Positions 1 through 12,517 are shown, counted from the first letter of the stretch. The stretch: 64,000 bases of DNA from Ustulina deusta (GCA_023159155.1 JAJNNX010000044.1:248001-312000), one strand, 5' to 3'. The notes: a model not told the origin generated them from the letters alone. Made by a program: numbers and translations.

Positions 1-623
1 GGCTTCCAGGAGATCTTCCAGGAGGAGCGCAAGGAGGCTGCCAGGAACGCGTTGCACCGATCGGAAAAGCGCCGTCGCCGAGGCAGCAAGCAATCGAACC
101 ATGACGTGATCCATGTCGAGAGCAGCATCTGGATTAACGACCTTTACCACCACCCGGAAACACTGGCGAGAAAAGAGGCCTATGCACGAGAAGCGGCTCC
201 CGCGCCCCCGGTTTCCCGTCATCAGACGAGAAATCACCCGCGAGGAGCAGAATCGAGGCCGAGAGGACCATCAACGCACGAACGGCGTGGAGGAAAGACG
301 ACCAGGGAGACGGAGAGCAGAGGGGAGTGGATGCCGGCGTATGGCAGTGTTGAGCCTATGATCAGACCAGCCCAGCCCGCGCCGGCATACCGCTACTCAG
401 GCCGCTTCTCGAACAGGACGCCGAGTCTCCCGCCGGCAGTCGGTCTCCCCCCACGTCCACAACACAGTGATCGGTCGTTTGCAGCCAGGGCCGAAGCCGC
501 GGGGTATCCCGACTTAAGGCGCAAGCCAGATCGTGTCCATGACGTCGCAGGAAACCACAACCGGCAGCAAGTCTATCTGGACAGGACGGGAACCGAAGCC
601 GCGGTCGAAACAAGGCGACGACG

Positions 624-669
<46 letters not shown>

Positions 670-906
670 CCACCCAGGCCGCCGCCAAGGAACCATGTCG
701 GACACTGGAGAGTGGAGGACCCTAGTCAGTGGGAAACCGCGATATCAGACTTGATCGAGAAAGCCAAAGAGAGAGCCTCCCTCACAACGGATAGAGATTC
801 CCTCACAGATGAAGACTCTGATGATTCGTTTGTGTGTAAGACCTCGCAGGCGATTAGCAACCACAGGCCTCGGTCCACGGGCGAAAGGAGCCGTCATCGT
901 AAGTAG
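1..906 (+). CDS. 3' part of a polyglutamine-containing protein of unknown function
   Basis: The frame is open from base 1, so the start lies upstream of the window; the visible 301 residues end at TAG 904-906. No domain is recognised. The protein is basic and looks disordered, rich in Arg, Pro and Ser. It has a run of about 16 glutamines encoded almost purely by CAA (about 625-669), followed by a Pro/Arg stretch and an acidic segment (DSLTDEDSDDSF) near the C-terminus. A perfect GTAAGT donor overlaps the last codons at 899-904, so the true gene may splice there instead of ending. The nearest AG (about 932) would make an implausibly short 34-bp intron, so I kept the simple stop. The function may be regulatory, as in other polyQ proteins, but nothing here shows it. 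Confidence 0.6.
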
Positions 907-1513
907 CAAGAAGCACTCACTTGTCGTCTTAGGCCTCTTCTCGTTTCTACATATCACGATTAGTAGTTCCGCTTGTAGTGGTGAGTAAGGTAAGTTCTCT
1001 TAGTAATCAGAGTTCAACTATAGCAGATGAGGTTGCAAAATCCTCAGTACAGCACATTAAGGCCTGCACCGGGACACCAGGTACTGAAGGAGCTAACAGT
1101 GAGGGTTTCCCCTCAAAATCCGAATACCGGAAGCGTAGCTTGCAGTTTGACTCATATATAATATATAATATAGACTATCTTTCTCACGAGTGTAAGCGAT
1201 TAGCGACTACTAGCTCTCTATAGACTTTAGGTAATGCACCAGGGGTATCAACAACTGATGACGGTACGAAATCAGAAAATCCTCACCACAACGACACAAT
1301 CAGCTAGCCGTTTCTTCACAACTGGCTCACAATGACTATCATAGTTGGCCCACATGGTGATAAAAAAGAACGGGTGGACGCCCCTCCGTCGGGTTCTAGC
1401 AGGTGCTCTGGATTTTTATAGGAGTCGCCGCATGACAGAAGATGGCGCGTCGCTTCGGCATCGGCGGTGTTTGTTTCAGTCCTTGCCGGACTTTGGCTAT
1501 GGCCAAGAAATGT
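907..1513. other. Intergenic, no gene seen
   Basis: Between the convergent polyQ and Mpo1-type genes. Only short chance open frames are present. It probably holds both 3' untranslated regions. Confidence 0.5.
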
Positions 1514-2259
1514 TCATTGAGCTTTGCCGTTCTTGACCTCGGCAGCCGCCTTCCGGCTCCTAAACTTGGCGATCTCGGCTTTTACGGCCTTCTCTACGCG
1601 GCCTTGAAGTTCACGGCGGTACCCGAACTTGAACAGGAACTCAAGCCACACGAACAGAGGCGCAAGGAAGACAGCCTGGACTAGGTTGTCCAACAGTGCG
1701 GGCGCTCGCCCTTCGAAGGCACCATGGCCGACGAATTGAAACAGCCAGCAGACGACGTGTACGATGACGGCGGTTTGGTTGGTCAGCGTCGGATCGCGGG
1801 ACAGAGCGGCATTCCCTAGTGCAGCGGCACCCAGGCACATGAATGCTAATATGGTGCCGGCTACTGGTTCGAGGAGGACGTAGAGGCCGCCCCAGGCCAG
1901 TGCGGCGAGGGTGCCGAGATTGAGGTCGAGGTTCGGTATGGTTATGGCATCGGGAAGCGGGATAAGCGTGCCGGTATTGGCGCCCTACAGAACGAAGACA
2001 GCCCGATTAGACTTGGATCAGGCATGGCTAGAGAGGAGGACGCAGGAAAGGGGCGGCGTACGAGAGTGAAGCCACTGAACAAAATCAATGGGACACAGAC
2101 CATATGGATGGCAACATTGACCGAGTTGTCGTGGTAAGCACCGTACTTGAGACATGTCAGCACCAGCCGAGGCACGAGCCGGCGCGGCCGGGACAACGCT
2201 CCAGACAGACATGCATCGGCACTTACAAAGGTGAGCTGTTTCTCGAGGTTGAGGGCCAT
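1514..2259 (-). CDS. mpo1: Mpo1-like 2-hydroxy fatty acid dioxygenase (DUF962 family)
   Basis: Three exons on the minus strand, 2259-2227, 2145-2062 and 1984-1514, join in phase 0 to give 195 residues, the usual family size (yeast Mpo1 is about 174). The two introns (81 and 77 bp) have GTAAGT and GTACGC donors and CTGAC/CTAAT-type branch sites. Family signatures are visible: an N-terminal YGAYHDN...IH motif, then hydrophobic membrane segments, then QFVGHGAFEGRAPALLDN, and a final hydrophobic segment followed by a basic tail. In yeast Mpo1 is an Fe2+-dependent ER-membrane dioxygenase that removes one carbon from 2-hydroxypalmitate during phytosphingosine breakdown. The family usually has YHHN in the first motif; here it reads YHDN, replacing a probable metal-binding His with Asp. 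Assignment to the family is firm; catalytic activity is not proven. Confidence 0.9.
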
Positions 2260-3628
2260 TCTGAGTGATGGGGTTCAGGAGGCTTTGAGTTGTCAGTGGG
2301 AGGGTCGAGGAACGGTGGAGTATGTTTGTGCTGTGCGATGCTCAAGTTCCCCTTCCCGGTGCGAGACCAGATGGACAAGTAGCCTGACTTGTGCTGTACA
2401 GAGAAAAGCAACACGAAAGTATATACCGGAGAGCTACATGTGTAGATACTACCTTGGATGTATCCAGGGATATATGAGACAGGACGGAGGTTGCTTAAAT
2501 TTACCCAGATAGGTCGTCAGGTGGTGTAGGCATTCATTCGTTGCGAGGTGGAGGGGATCAACGCACAGGGACCTGCCGGCGTTAGCCTATCTAAGTACAT
2601 GCATAAATGCGCCAGGCAAGGTACCTTAGGTATTGGCGCTACGACAAGACCGCCGCGGTTGCGTTAAAGAGCAGCCACCTGGGCACCTGTAGGGCACAAC
2701 TTTGCACTGCCTATGTACCTAATGAATGAAGGTTTCAGTGAGGCTTAAGCTCAGGCTCGAGCTAGAGGTATCTCGTTGAGTGCTTACCTTGTATGCCTTC
2801 TGCGCTTGCACTGTTTATTGCATGATCCCTTCTAGCGCCCTTCTTTAGGCTGGCTACATAAGTAGGCTACCTAAGTAAAGCGGATTACCTGCCTAACAGG
2901 GCCTCTAAAAAGACATGGAGGTACCCAACAAGTCTATTTATCCATTTAGAACCCTACCGAGTGCAGTACAGCCTTACAGTGTACATGACAGTACCTCCTA
3001 CTCCCTACATGCCGCTACCGTTACATACCTCCCGTGCCTTAGAAGTGAGGCTGGCGCATCGAGGAGCTAAAGGCAGCCAGCCTTTCCCTTGGTATCCAAA
3101 TTGTGCATCCTCTCTCTCCCAAGCTTTGCCATTTCCCAGGTACCAAACCTCCACAACGCCGACCACCACGGACGGGCAACCACTGCGCGATTGTTGCGAC
3201 CCTCTTGTTCTCTTTTCTTTCAACTTGCGCTTTTCACAGCTCTTTCTCTGATACCCCCGTTTTTATTTTCCTTTTTCCTCGGTCGCTTTGTTTATTGTGC
3301 CCGGGCACCTCGAGCCGGAACTGCCTCCGCCCAGTCGCCTGCTGCCGCGTTGCTTGCTTGATCTCAAGCTATCACCGACCGTCCCTCTGCTCCCCAGTCT
3401 CTATGGTATGGAATTGCGAGCCTGAGTAGTGTTGCCACTGCCATTCTGCACCTCGGCGCAACACGCGCGCGTGGCCAGGCCTCAGCCGCCCCTTGCGACC
3501 TCGACCGCCTTCCCTTCAGCTGTTCGCCTGGACTAGTCGAAGCTTGACGCTCCTCCTCTGCCGCGACAACAATACCGACAGCTGCCGAATCGAAAGGGCT
3601 ATCCGCCGCCGATCTCGCTCCTCCAATC
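2260..3628. other. Shared upstream region of mpo1 and RPB7
   Basis: No gene recognised. The part before RPB7 (about 3100-3600) is pyrimidine-rich on the plus strand, a common property of promoters and 5' leaders of strongly expressed fungal genes. Around 2600-2950 there are several ACCTA/TAGGT-type low-complexity motifs like those in other intergenic regions of this window. Confidence 0.4.
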
Positions 3629-4319
3629 ATGTTCTTCCTCTACAATCTCGAACGCAGGGTAACACTGCATCCCTCATACTTCGGCAAGAACATGCACGAG
3701 CTGGTCACTGGCAAGCTCTTGAAGGATGTAGAGGGCACCTGCACCGGAAGCTACTACATCATTTCGATCATGGACACCTTTGATATCTCTGAAGGGCGTA
3801 TTCTTCCGGGGAGTGGGCTTGCCGAGTTCACTGTTGGCTACCGCGCTGTGGTCTGGAGGCCTTTCAAAGGCGAGACGGTGAGGACTTTTTTGCTGCTGTC
3901 GGCTGGTGTCGCATTCTTACTGGATCTAGGTGGATGCTGTGGTTGTTTCTGTGAACCAGCATGGCTTCTTCGCTGAAGCTGGCCCTCTTCGCATATTTGT
4001 TTCAACCCACGTAAGTATCACTGTGTCGTCCACACGCGACCAGCTTGAGAGAGACGTTGACAAATCCACATCAAGTTGATCCCTCAAGATATCAAATGGG
4101 ACCCAAATGCCACACCTCCTCAATTCACCAACAACGAGGACACCACGATCGAGGTAGGGACTCATGTTCGCGTCAAGATACTGGGCACCAGAGCCGAGGT
4201 CGGTGAGCTTTGGGCTATTGGCAGCATCAAGGAAGATTACCTTGGGTATGCGCCTTTCTGCCCTTACATCCACTTGTGCCTGTTAGCTGACTCCGACATC
4301 CAGCACTCTGCAGGTTTGA
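3629..4319 (+). CDS. RPB7: DNA-directed RNA polymerase II subunit RPB7
   Basis: Four exons (3629-3877, 3930-4010, 4076-4245, 4304-4319) give exactly 171 residues, the same length as yeast Rpb7. The N-terminal half (MFFLYNLERRVTLHPSYFG) is the tip/RNP domain; the second half is the OB/S1-like domain ending GSIKEDYLGTLQV. Rpb7 pairs with Rpb4 to form the stalk of RNA polymerase II, which binds emerging RNA and initiation factors in the nucleus. Introns of 52, 65 and 58 bp have normal donors. The last coding exon is only 16 nt. I chose the acceptor at 4303 over the CAG at 4313 because it gives the short family-like C-terminus; the later acceptor would add about 35 unrelated residues. The CTGAC branch point lies about 16 nt before the chosen acceptor. 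Confidence 0.95.
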
Positions 4320-5345
4320 TGTGAATCAGGCCTTCTTCGATCGTGGATATCAACCGAACGCCGGCCGATTCCTGATTCTTGATGGGCTGTCGCGAAAACA
4401 AGCAACTATGGAGGGTTGCCATAGCTAGATCTTATAGGACAGATCTCATCTATGCAGTAGATTTGCAGCAGCGTTTCATCAATACTTATATACAAGGTAA
4501 AGTCTAACTACCTACTCGATCGAATCCTATCATCAGCCAGCCGTGTTGCCTACCAATCTAGGTAGCCGCCCGTTGGGGTGCCCGGTTCTCGCAAAACATC
4601 GCGTGTTCTGGCATACCCCCTAGTTGTGCGCCAATATTGTCGGTTCAGTTCAACCAGAGGCAGTATGGTTTAGGCGATGGACACGAGAAGGAATAGGGTA
4701 CTACTAATAGCTCGAGTTGGTGTTGCTCGTGCGGCGATCTTCCATAGCGACGCGTCTACCCTGGCAATGCACCTGATCAGCGAGGGGAGGTAAAATCATC
4801 GCTACCTGTACAGAAACATACCTATTTCAAAACACAGAAATCAGGCCGAACATAAAAGCAGTAGAATTATGGGTATTAACGTAAGACACTCCCCGAGCGC
4901 TTAAAACCCGTGGATAGTTAAGGGTATTGGAGCCCGATATCTTACTGCTGTGGTAATATAACACTTGTATAATGCGATCGTTCGTTTGAACGAGTCTGGA
5001 TAATGTGACTATGTTTTGTTCCTGCCAGCCAATATAGCGCCAATTTGCGAAAATGACGGTAGAATAGATCGCGGCGGGGAGTGAAGGGAAATATTTCAAT
5101 TCACGCCCATATTATATGACCAGCTTTATCTATCTATACTCGAGGCGTGAAAATCTCGCACGCGGTTTTTAGTATAGGCTCAGATAGATGACCATACTAC
5201 TTGTAAGGATGCCTTGATTTCCTTCCCAGCACCCCTATTTGGTAACCTGTCTGAAGTTTCTATGCTCGAATCCCTTTTTGCCCTTGCCAACGGCTATGGT
5301 ATACACAAGTTATGACCCCTTTTTGACTCCCACAACCGCTTAAGC
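4320..5345. other. Convergent intergenic region RPB7/ADE2, no gene seen
   Basis: It lies between the 3' ends of two convergent genes. An open frame of 90 codons at 4827-5099 (minus) has no recognisable features and is treated as chance. Confidence 0.5.
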
Positions 5346-7904
5346 CTACCGGTTTAGATATTTTTCCCAACCCACGGAGAGCATGGTCTCGTCCTTGGTG
5401 AGAACTTCGTTCTTCATCTTCTCCTGGTACGCCTTCATCTTCGCCGCATACTCGGGGAACGCAACACCTAGGATCCGAATAGCCAAGAGTGCGGCATTGG
5501 TCGAGTTCCCTATCCCGACCTGTTGAAGAATTAGGAGTCAGTCAGTCAGTCAGTTCTCGTAAATAATTCCTGAGAGAAGAGATGTTGGGCGATCTTCCCC
5601 AGGTTTACTAGACTGGAGAGGAAAGGGGGAAAGGATCTAAGATGTGTACCGTTGCACAAGGAATTCCGCGGGGCATTTGAACAATGGAGAGTAAACTGTC
5701 CATGCCGTCTAGTACACTAGCCCTTACTGGAACCCCAATTACAGGTAGGGCAACTTCGCTTGATACCATTCCCGGAAGACTGGCGGGACGAAGGTTAGCA
5801 GTTGCTCTTTGAGTGGTGCTTGAAACCTGATAAGAAGGCTTTGCTAGGTTGTCCTAGACCCCCGCAGGCTCGCATTCGGGTTTTCGGCCCGCAAAATCCG
5901 ATTCCAGCCAGCTTCTTAAGAGTAGTCGAGGTGAAGAAGGACTCACTGTGCGGCGCCACCAGCTGTATCCCATAATTCCATGTCAGCGTAATTCCCTAAT
6001 CAAAGAGTCTCGAGAGGATGGCTGATGGAATTATCGTCGCATCCACATCCCAGCTCTTCGTTGGAAGAGACGATCATAGATGAAGTTGGCTTCCAGAGGT
6101 AACCACTTACCAGCTGCGATAATCACCTTGCAACCGGATCTATTCATCTCGGCGGCAAACTGCATCATATGATGAGGTGTGCGGTGTGCTGACGTGATTC
6201 GGACCACGAAAGGGACATCGAAATCTTTCAGCACTTTAAGTCCGGCAGTGAGTGTTCCCAGGTCTGCGCAAAATTCAAAAGATCAGTATTTGACTGTCTT
6301 TTTTTTTTTCCTTGAAAAAGGTTGTAACATTTCGTGATGATGCAGACAGAGAAATATTTCTGGGTTAGGGGATAAAACAAAGCAGAATGCGAACCTGAGT
6401 CGGAACCCATTGTGACTGCCACCAATGGCGTCGATCCGGATCGCAATACTGACTCCCCGGTTATCTCTATCGATCCGATGCGCTCCGCTCTGATCTCGTC
6501 CATACATTGGATGAGGTGACTAGTTCGTTCAGAAAGTTGCTCAACGGAAGACTGGCCCCAAGCAGTTATATGTCCAATTTTTCGTCCTGGCTTCGACTCC
6601 TTACCATACAAATGTAATGCTGTGTTAGCGTGTGGATGGTAGAAGCTGGTAGTTAGGTTGACGAGTCTATCGTGCGAATGGGACTTTGCACCACCAAGTA
6701 TGTTTAACATGATGGCGGACGGAAACTGAGGAACAAAGGAAAACTCCGGCGACGGAACCCTATCTAATATGGAGTCCAACTGAGCACGAAACTGAGATCT
6801 TTGGGGTACCAATTCGATGCTCAAATGGCCAGAATTGTGCGGTCGAGGAGCAACCTGGTATTCTGGTTAGTGCGCGTGTAGATGGGCCGTAATGCCTTGC
6901 AAAGGAGCGACAAAAATATATGCCTACCTCATTAACAAGGATCTCGTCATTAACCAGAAACATTTCGACAGCAAATACACCCCTCCCCCAGAGACGACTA
7001 ACTACATCGCAGGCGACCTTTTGGGCCTTCTGCGTGATGTTCTCGGCGACTTTACGAGGTGGGAAAAAGACCTAGTAACTAAATTTTAACAAGTGAGTCA
7101 TGATACCGTATGAATAGCATGAGTTACCTTGGTACAGATACTGTCTTCGTGGATTGTCTCAACGACAGGATACGGGTAGACTTTCTTCAAATTCCCATCG
7201 TCGTCTTCGGTCCGCATCACCATAACTGACAATTCCATTTGAAAAGGCACGAACTTCTCGGCGTAAAGAGGCTGGTCACCCATTTGCTCAACGGCAGGTT
7301 TGAAGTCGTCGGCAGCGCGAATTTTGAAATTGCCACGGCCATCATAAGACCCCTTGGCACCTTTCAGCATGAAAGGAAACCCGAAGCGCTTAGCGGCCTG
7401 CTCGATAGATGCGATACGAGCATCACCGGATTCAATCGCCATTTGGGGGGCAACAGGGAGCCCGCTCTGGGCAAAGTATTCCTTTTGCTGGAATTTATCC
7501 TGTATCAGACGTAAGGTCTTGTAAGAGGGGTGAACCGGCACCCGCTTCAGGATGGTGCCGTGTCCATCCGGAGAGGGCACTTCGACACCTATAGTTGCGA
7601 TCTCCTCCAGCACATCGCACTCGACATGCTCAATCTCAACGGTCAATACGTCGCAGCGTGAGGCTAGAATTTTGATCTTTTCGGGATCTTTGAACGACCC
7701 AGTGACATGAAGACTGTTATGGCTGATCTGTTTGGCGGGGCAGTCCTCTGCATCCAGTACTGCGACGGTGATACCCAAGGGAGCGGCAGCTTGACAGAGC
7801 ATGCGACCCAGCTGGCCTAACGTTGGAAGTCAGTAATTAAACATTGTGTTATAAAAGAGCGCTTTACCTCCGCCTAGCAGGCCAATGACAGGGTTCTTGG
7901 CCAT
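5346..7904 (-). CDS. ADE2: Phosphoribosylaminoimidazole carboxylase (fused PurK-PurE, ADE2), intron-rich
   Basis: Eight exons: 7904-7868, 7816-7128, 7071-6928, 6854-6395, 6263-6111, 5962-5947, 5779-5650 and 5519-5346. They join in phase into 600 residues (yeast Ade2 has 571). The enzyme converts aminoimidazole ribonucleotide to its carboxylated form in de novo purine synthesis. The N-terminus carries the nucleotide-binding [18 protein letters not shown]; the middle has the ATP-grasp PurK region ([36 protein letters not shown]). The PurE domain from about residue 430 has GSDSDLGTL, SAHRTP, AGGAAHLPGM and PVIGVPV. All seven introns (51-167 bp) have GT/AG ends and most show a clear CTAAC/CTGAY branch site. 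Exon 6 is only 16 nt and encodes most of the GGAAH motif. The frame is intact, so it is probably functional, although parts of the linker between the domains look divergent. Confidence 0.92.
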
Positions 7905-10416
7905 GATTTGGAGGGGTAGAACCTCGAGTTCAAAGCTGTTGTGTGCAGAGAGCTTTTATTGATTTAAACACTCTCCAATTTTTGTTTTGACAAGGTGAAA
8001 ATGGCCAATGTCTTCATGCCTCCTCGATAGAAACCTAATCATGAAAACTTAGACATGTGTAAGGCGTGCCACAAAGGTACGACGGAGGTATGCACCTTCG
8101 AGAAATATTGCGGAGTTACTCCGATCTAGGTTTATTGAGGGCTAAAATAGGTCACTACCGAATTAGGTAAGCGGCGAGGGAAGAGTGGGGCATTTTCAGC
8201 CACATATATCTGTCAAAGGTAAGTGAAGCCACACATCACGATTTACAACTTCAGTAAGGACAGGCACATAATATCGTCACTGCTAGACAAAAAAAGGTTA
8301 ACAGAGTTTGTGAAATTTCCTGATGACCTGTTGTTCGCCATATAGAATTTGGTAAAAGAGAGTACGTGAGATAAGAGCGTGCCCCTTTGTCACAGTAACT
8401 TGCTGCCCTCTTCAGCCACCGAGCCCGACAGTCTGGGAACCGTACAAGGGTCTCCAGCACTGTATCCAATAAGAAGAGTCTATGGAGTGGCTGCTCCAAA
8501 AGTTCCCTGCATGCCAACTGAAGTGATACAGTATAGCGTAGGTATCTACGAAGGCACTGACCAGAGTAGGCAGGCGTGCCCATCTACCGACTTCTATAAG
8601 GTGTCATTCTAGGCCGGTTTCATGCGGCCGCGTATTACACGTCCAGGCATCATGTTCAGCAAGACCTCGTGCACCGTTAGTTGCTTTTCCCTTGCGAGTT
8701 CGCGGGGACACCGACGACGTAGTCCCAACAGTTGCACTCTCGGGGTTTGGTTCGCGTGTTATGTCATGCACCACTGGCTAGCATAGGTGTCAACCCGCGG
8801 CCCAGTGGAGATGATGCCGAGCCACAAGGAGGTGTCGTCGTTGAGACAGAAACAAACACCTTGTTGGCACCCTTGCAAAAAGAGGATATTCGCGGCTTGG
8901 CTACATATTACATGTCGAAGTCATACGTAGCCCCATCGGCAAGGAAATCATGCTGTTGGTAAGGGTTGCGCATCTAATCTGTAGCACTGAGTTGCCTGTT
9001 GTGGCTCATAATAGACATTAAGAGTCGACTGACTCCCTTGTCCCAACTGCGTCTCCATGCTGACTCTACCAGCTATACCATCGCGAGACGGGCTCCGAAG
9101 TCCATGTTGTACTGAGCCCAGTGGCCGTTGGATCAGTCATTGTTGCCATTAGCAGAGAAACCTACCAACGTTGACTAGCATCGTCTCGATTGCATGCCCC
9201 CCACATAGTCAACATCGAAGTGTGTATGCCCGAACATGTAGGGGGGGTAGAAGCTTCTGCGAGTAGACTTGATGGGTGATACAGCGGGATTATATCTCTG
9301 AACGTATGATCTTTCTAGAAGGCAGAGTTGGCTCCCCGCCCCATGCCCCCATTGGTCGTTAGGACAGACAAACATGATCGGCATGTTAGTTACGGTAAAA
9401 GTAGACAAAGGCCCGGATCTAGCATCTTTTAGACAATATCCGGTGGGAATACAAGAACTGACAGGGTATCAACTTCCCCCGTGAGCCTGATATACCCCTT
9501 CGACACTACTGTGGTATATGCCGCAGTCTTTTGTGTCCCCGTGTTGTTGTTACATCGACAAATCAAGATCTTAGCCCAGGCTGACAGCAACCTGGAAATT
9601 TCGGTGATTTACCAGAGACCGGATTTACTCTTTGTTGTGCTGATTTCACTTCTTTTCTTCAAAGTGCCGCAGAGAACACATAGCCTTACACTTGGTTAAC
9701 TACTATATCTAGTGTATTACAAAATTGCCTCCAGGAGGTGCAGCCGCGGGAAGCCGGGGGGGATCAACATTGAGTGAGTGAAAATGGCATTCAGGTGGCC
9801 TCTACCGAGGGTGTAGGCCAACCTTGGATAGAGCTGCTGTTTGTAACCCCCCTTACAGTCCCTGGGGTGGGAAATTCCGAAACTTGGTGATTGGGTGGGC
9901 ATGACCTATACTGATTATGGGTGGCTCAGATATGGTGAAGACGATAGATAGACTCCGACCAACACGTTATAGTCTTCATTACGGGTTACTCCGCCCCTAG
10001 CCGATCGTTGTCATGCCTCGAGCGATCATGCCGGTCATCTGTTACCAACGAGCATGATACATACGTCCATCCATGCACCTTAATAGTGCCCGGTTCCATC
10101 ATCACATATACAGCTATTGCCGGGCTCTGGCCTCCGAACTTTTAAATACAATTAACACCTCATCCAGCTTGGTTGATCACCTACCCAAGCTATAAACAGT
10201 CACTAACAAGGCAATTTCAAGAGCTCATAACTCCTGAGCTATCAATTAGATATTAAATTTAGTTCCAGCCTTCATTCCTCCTGCGTCCATCAAGCTCTCA
10301 TCTAATGTTAGGAAGTTAGCGGCAGTCGATAGTATCTAAAGCTTACATGCTAGCCTTATAGGATATACGTCTTCAACGTTTCGATCCCCGCCCCCTTTCC
10401 CCCCGAATAAAACACG
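7905..10416. other. 2.5-kb gene-poor interval
   Basis: GC content resembles genic DNA, but no protein family is recognised. The best open stretches are 8379-8612 and 8732-8962 on the plus strand (about 77 codons each) and 8251-8583 on the minus strand. All lack motifs and convincing splice context. It could hold a decayed gene, a gene of very small exons, or non-coding RNA. Confidence 0.4.
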
Positions 10417-12517
10417 ATGTTCTCTTCCACAACCCGCCGTTTACAACCCCTTCATAGACGTACGACACCTTGGAGCACCATGTTGTTCCCTCATCACATA
10501 GCGCGTCACATGTCCAGCACATCATCCACCACCACCACTCCCGACCCCCCAATAGCCAGCAATATATCGATAGGAATCCCCCAAGCTCCCTCCAGAACAG
10601 ATCTCGAAGAGCCGGAATTCTGGCGCGAAGTGCCACTGTTCAAGGACACGTCTCGTGATGAGTTCATGTCTTGGCAATGGAATACGGGGGTAGGCAGACC
10701 TCAGCCGAGAACTATCCTCTCCATTAACTAAGGCAATTCAGAATGTTGTGGAAAAAAAGCAAAAGTTGCTTGAGATCCTCCACGCTGTAGTCCCCGAGAA
10801 GATACCACGGGCCGCGGGCATTGGTGGTATGCAAACCAAGGACGAGTTCGCGGGGGATGTGTGCAGTGGGATAAGGTTGTCCACAATGTCGGTCCGTCTC
10901 ATGTTAGTCGTATGATCTATTATCTAAATATGATATCTCGCGCTGAACAGTCTAGGCCGTACGTACTGAGTAGGATAAACTGGGCGGACCCGGCGAACTG
11001 TCCAATATTTCGACAATTTGTGCCGCTGGGATCTATTAGAATGAAGGACCATCCGCAGGCTCGTCTCGACTCCCTACATGAGCGAAAGGACTCGCCAGTG
11101 GATGGCATCGTACATCGGTATCCCGATAAAGCGGTCTTCCTTCGTGAGGTCAACCCCCTGTGTCTAGTCTTGGAAGCGTTGCTGAGAACATCTAGCGCTC
11201 TCCGTCTGTCCAATATATTGCGTCTTCTGTACGAGGGCGGACGGCGTAGGCGCTGATACCGATATTCTCACCAAGGAACCATTCAAAATCTCGCATACGA
11301 GGTATAAGAAAGCGTTCGCCTACGTGAGGAGCCAAGATGGTCTCAAAGACATCCTCGTCTCCGGCGGCGATGCGTATTACCTTCAGCCTCAGTATGTATT
11401 CCAGTGTATTTTTGTTTCCTTCTCGATCAAGTTTCATTCTATTATCGCCTTTAGTTATCCGCGAGACCCGGACTGGGTTTTCTGCAATCCACAGGAGTTA
11501 CTGACACTTAGCTCGGGACAGTCTCCTCGAATGGATTGGTGATAGCATTATCAAGATGAAGAACATCGAGCGGTTTCGATTCGCGACCAGGGGGCTAGCA
11601 GTTGGCCCCAATCGATTCCTCGACAGTGGTGACCCCTGGGCGGAGGCCCTAATTCGAGTCTCGGATAAGGCGAGGAGAGCTGGCAAACGTAAGAAGAGCG
11701 TGTGGTGTACTAGCACCTCTCTAGAGCCTTTCTTTAACCTGTCCCCCTTTTGTCTCAATAAATCTTTAATGCCCCCAGGAAACCTTCACGCTTCGCTGAA
11801 TCTAGTAGACACTAACACTACGTATCGCAGACTTTGCCGTCCATACGCACTTTAACCATCCTAACGAGATATCATGGATCACGGAAAAAGCTTGTCGCAG
11901 GTTAAGTCAAGCGAGTGTTACAGTTCGCAACCAGTCGGTCCTGCTACGGGGGGTAAATGACAATGTCGCTACCATGTCGTCCTTGATCAGCAAGCTCGCT
12001 CAAATGCTTGTTCACCCTGTAGGTAGTCTCGGCCAGGCCCTATTTAAAGAAGTGGCTACTAAGAATACGATCACCCGAGTAGTATTATGTATATCAATGC
12101 GATATGGTCCCCAAAGTCGAACATTTTAGGACTCCCCTCCAGACAAGCCTCGACCTCGAATCGCAACTCCGAGGTTCTATTGCCGGGTTCGATAGTATGT
12201 CATGTCTCTATGTCCTCTACCCCCATTCCAAGCATTCAACGAGGGGGGTACCATATGTTCGATCCGTCCCTACTTGCTAATACTCCTACCAATTTACTCT
12301 TAACCTATCTTCAAAGAAACGCTCGCTAACTCATCTCCCGACAGTGCCGAACTTCATCGTCGACCTCCCCGGCGGTGGTGGCAAGCGACTAGCTTGCAGC
12401 TTCGAATCCTATGACCGAGACACCGGTGTGTCGACCTTCCGAGCACCAGCCCTCACCAACAAGGGCAAGGAAGGGAAAATATATAAATACTATGATCCAC
12501 TGAAGCCTCCTTCGTAG
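10417..12517 (+). CDS. Lysine 2,3-aminomutase-like radical SAM enzyme
   Basis: Eight exons (10417-10689, 10742-10902, 10956-11143, 11196-11391, 11522-11688, 11831-12018, 12083-12194, 12345-12517) join in phase to 485 residues. The family uses S-adenosylmethionine, a [4Fe-4S] cluster and PLP to move an amino group from C2 to C3 of lysine or a related amino acid. Visible signatures are INWADPANCPI, HRYPDK, and the cluster motif CPIYCVFC (Cys212, 216, 219). LVSGGDA, THFNHPNEI, NQSVLLRGVND and YYVYQCD follow, then the PLP-lysine motif DLPGGGGKR (Lys442). The first 35 or so residues are rich in Arg, Ser and Thr with no acidic residues, which looks like a mitochondrial presequence. Seven introns of 52-150 bp interrupt it. 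No biosynthetic neighbours are present, so the substrate and pathway are unknown. Confidence 0.9.

Noticed and set aside
362..754. Poly-Val, poly-Leu and poly-Asn frames around the CAA repeat
   Set aside because: They are the other reading frames of the CAA microsatellite; only the Gln frame continues as a long open frame from base 1.
5346..7904. ADE2 as a pseudogene because of its broken open frames
   Set aside because: All interruptions resolve into eight exons with consistent phases and intact catalytic motifs; no unexplained stop or frameshift remains.
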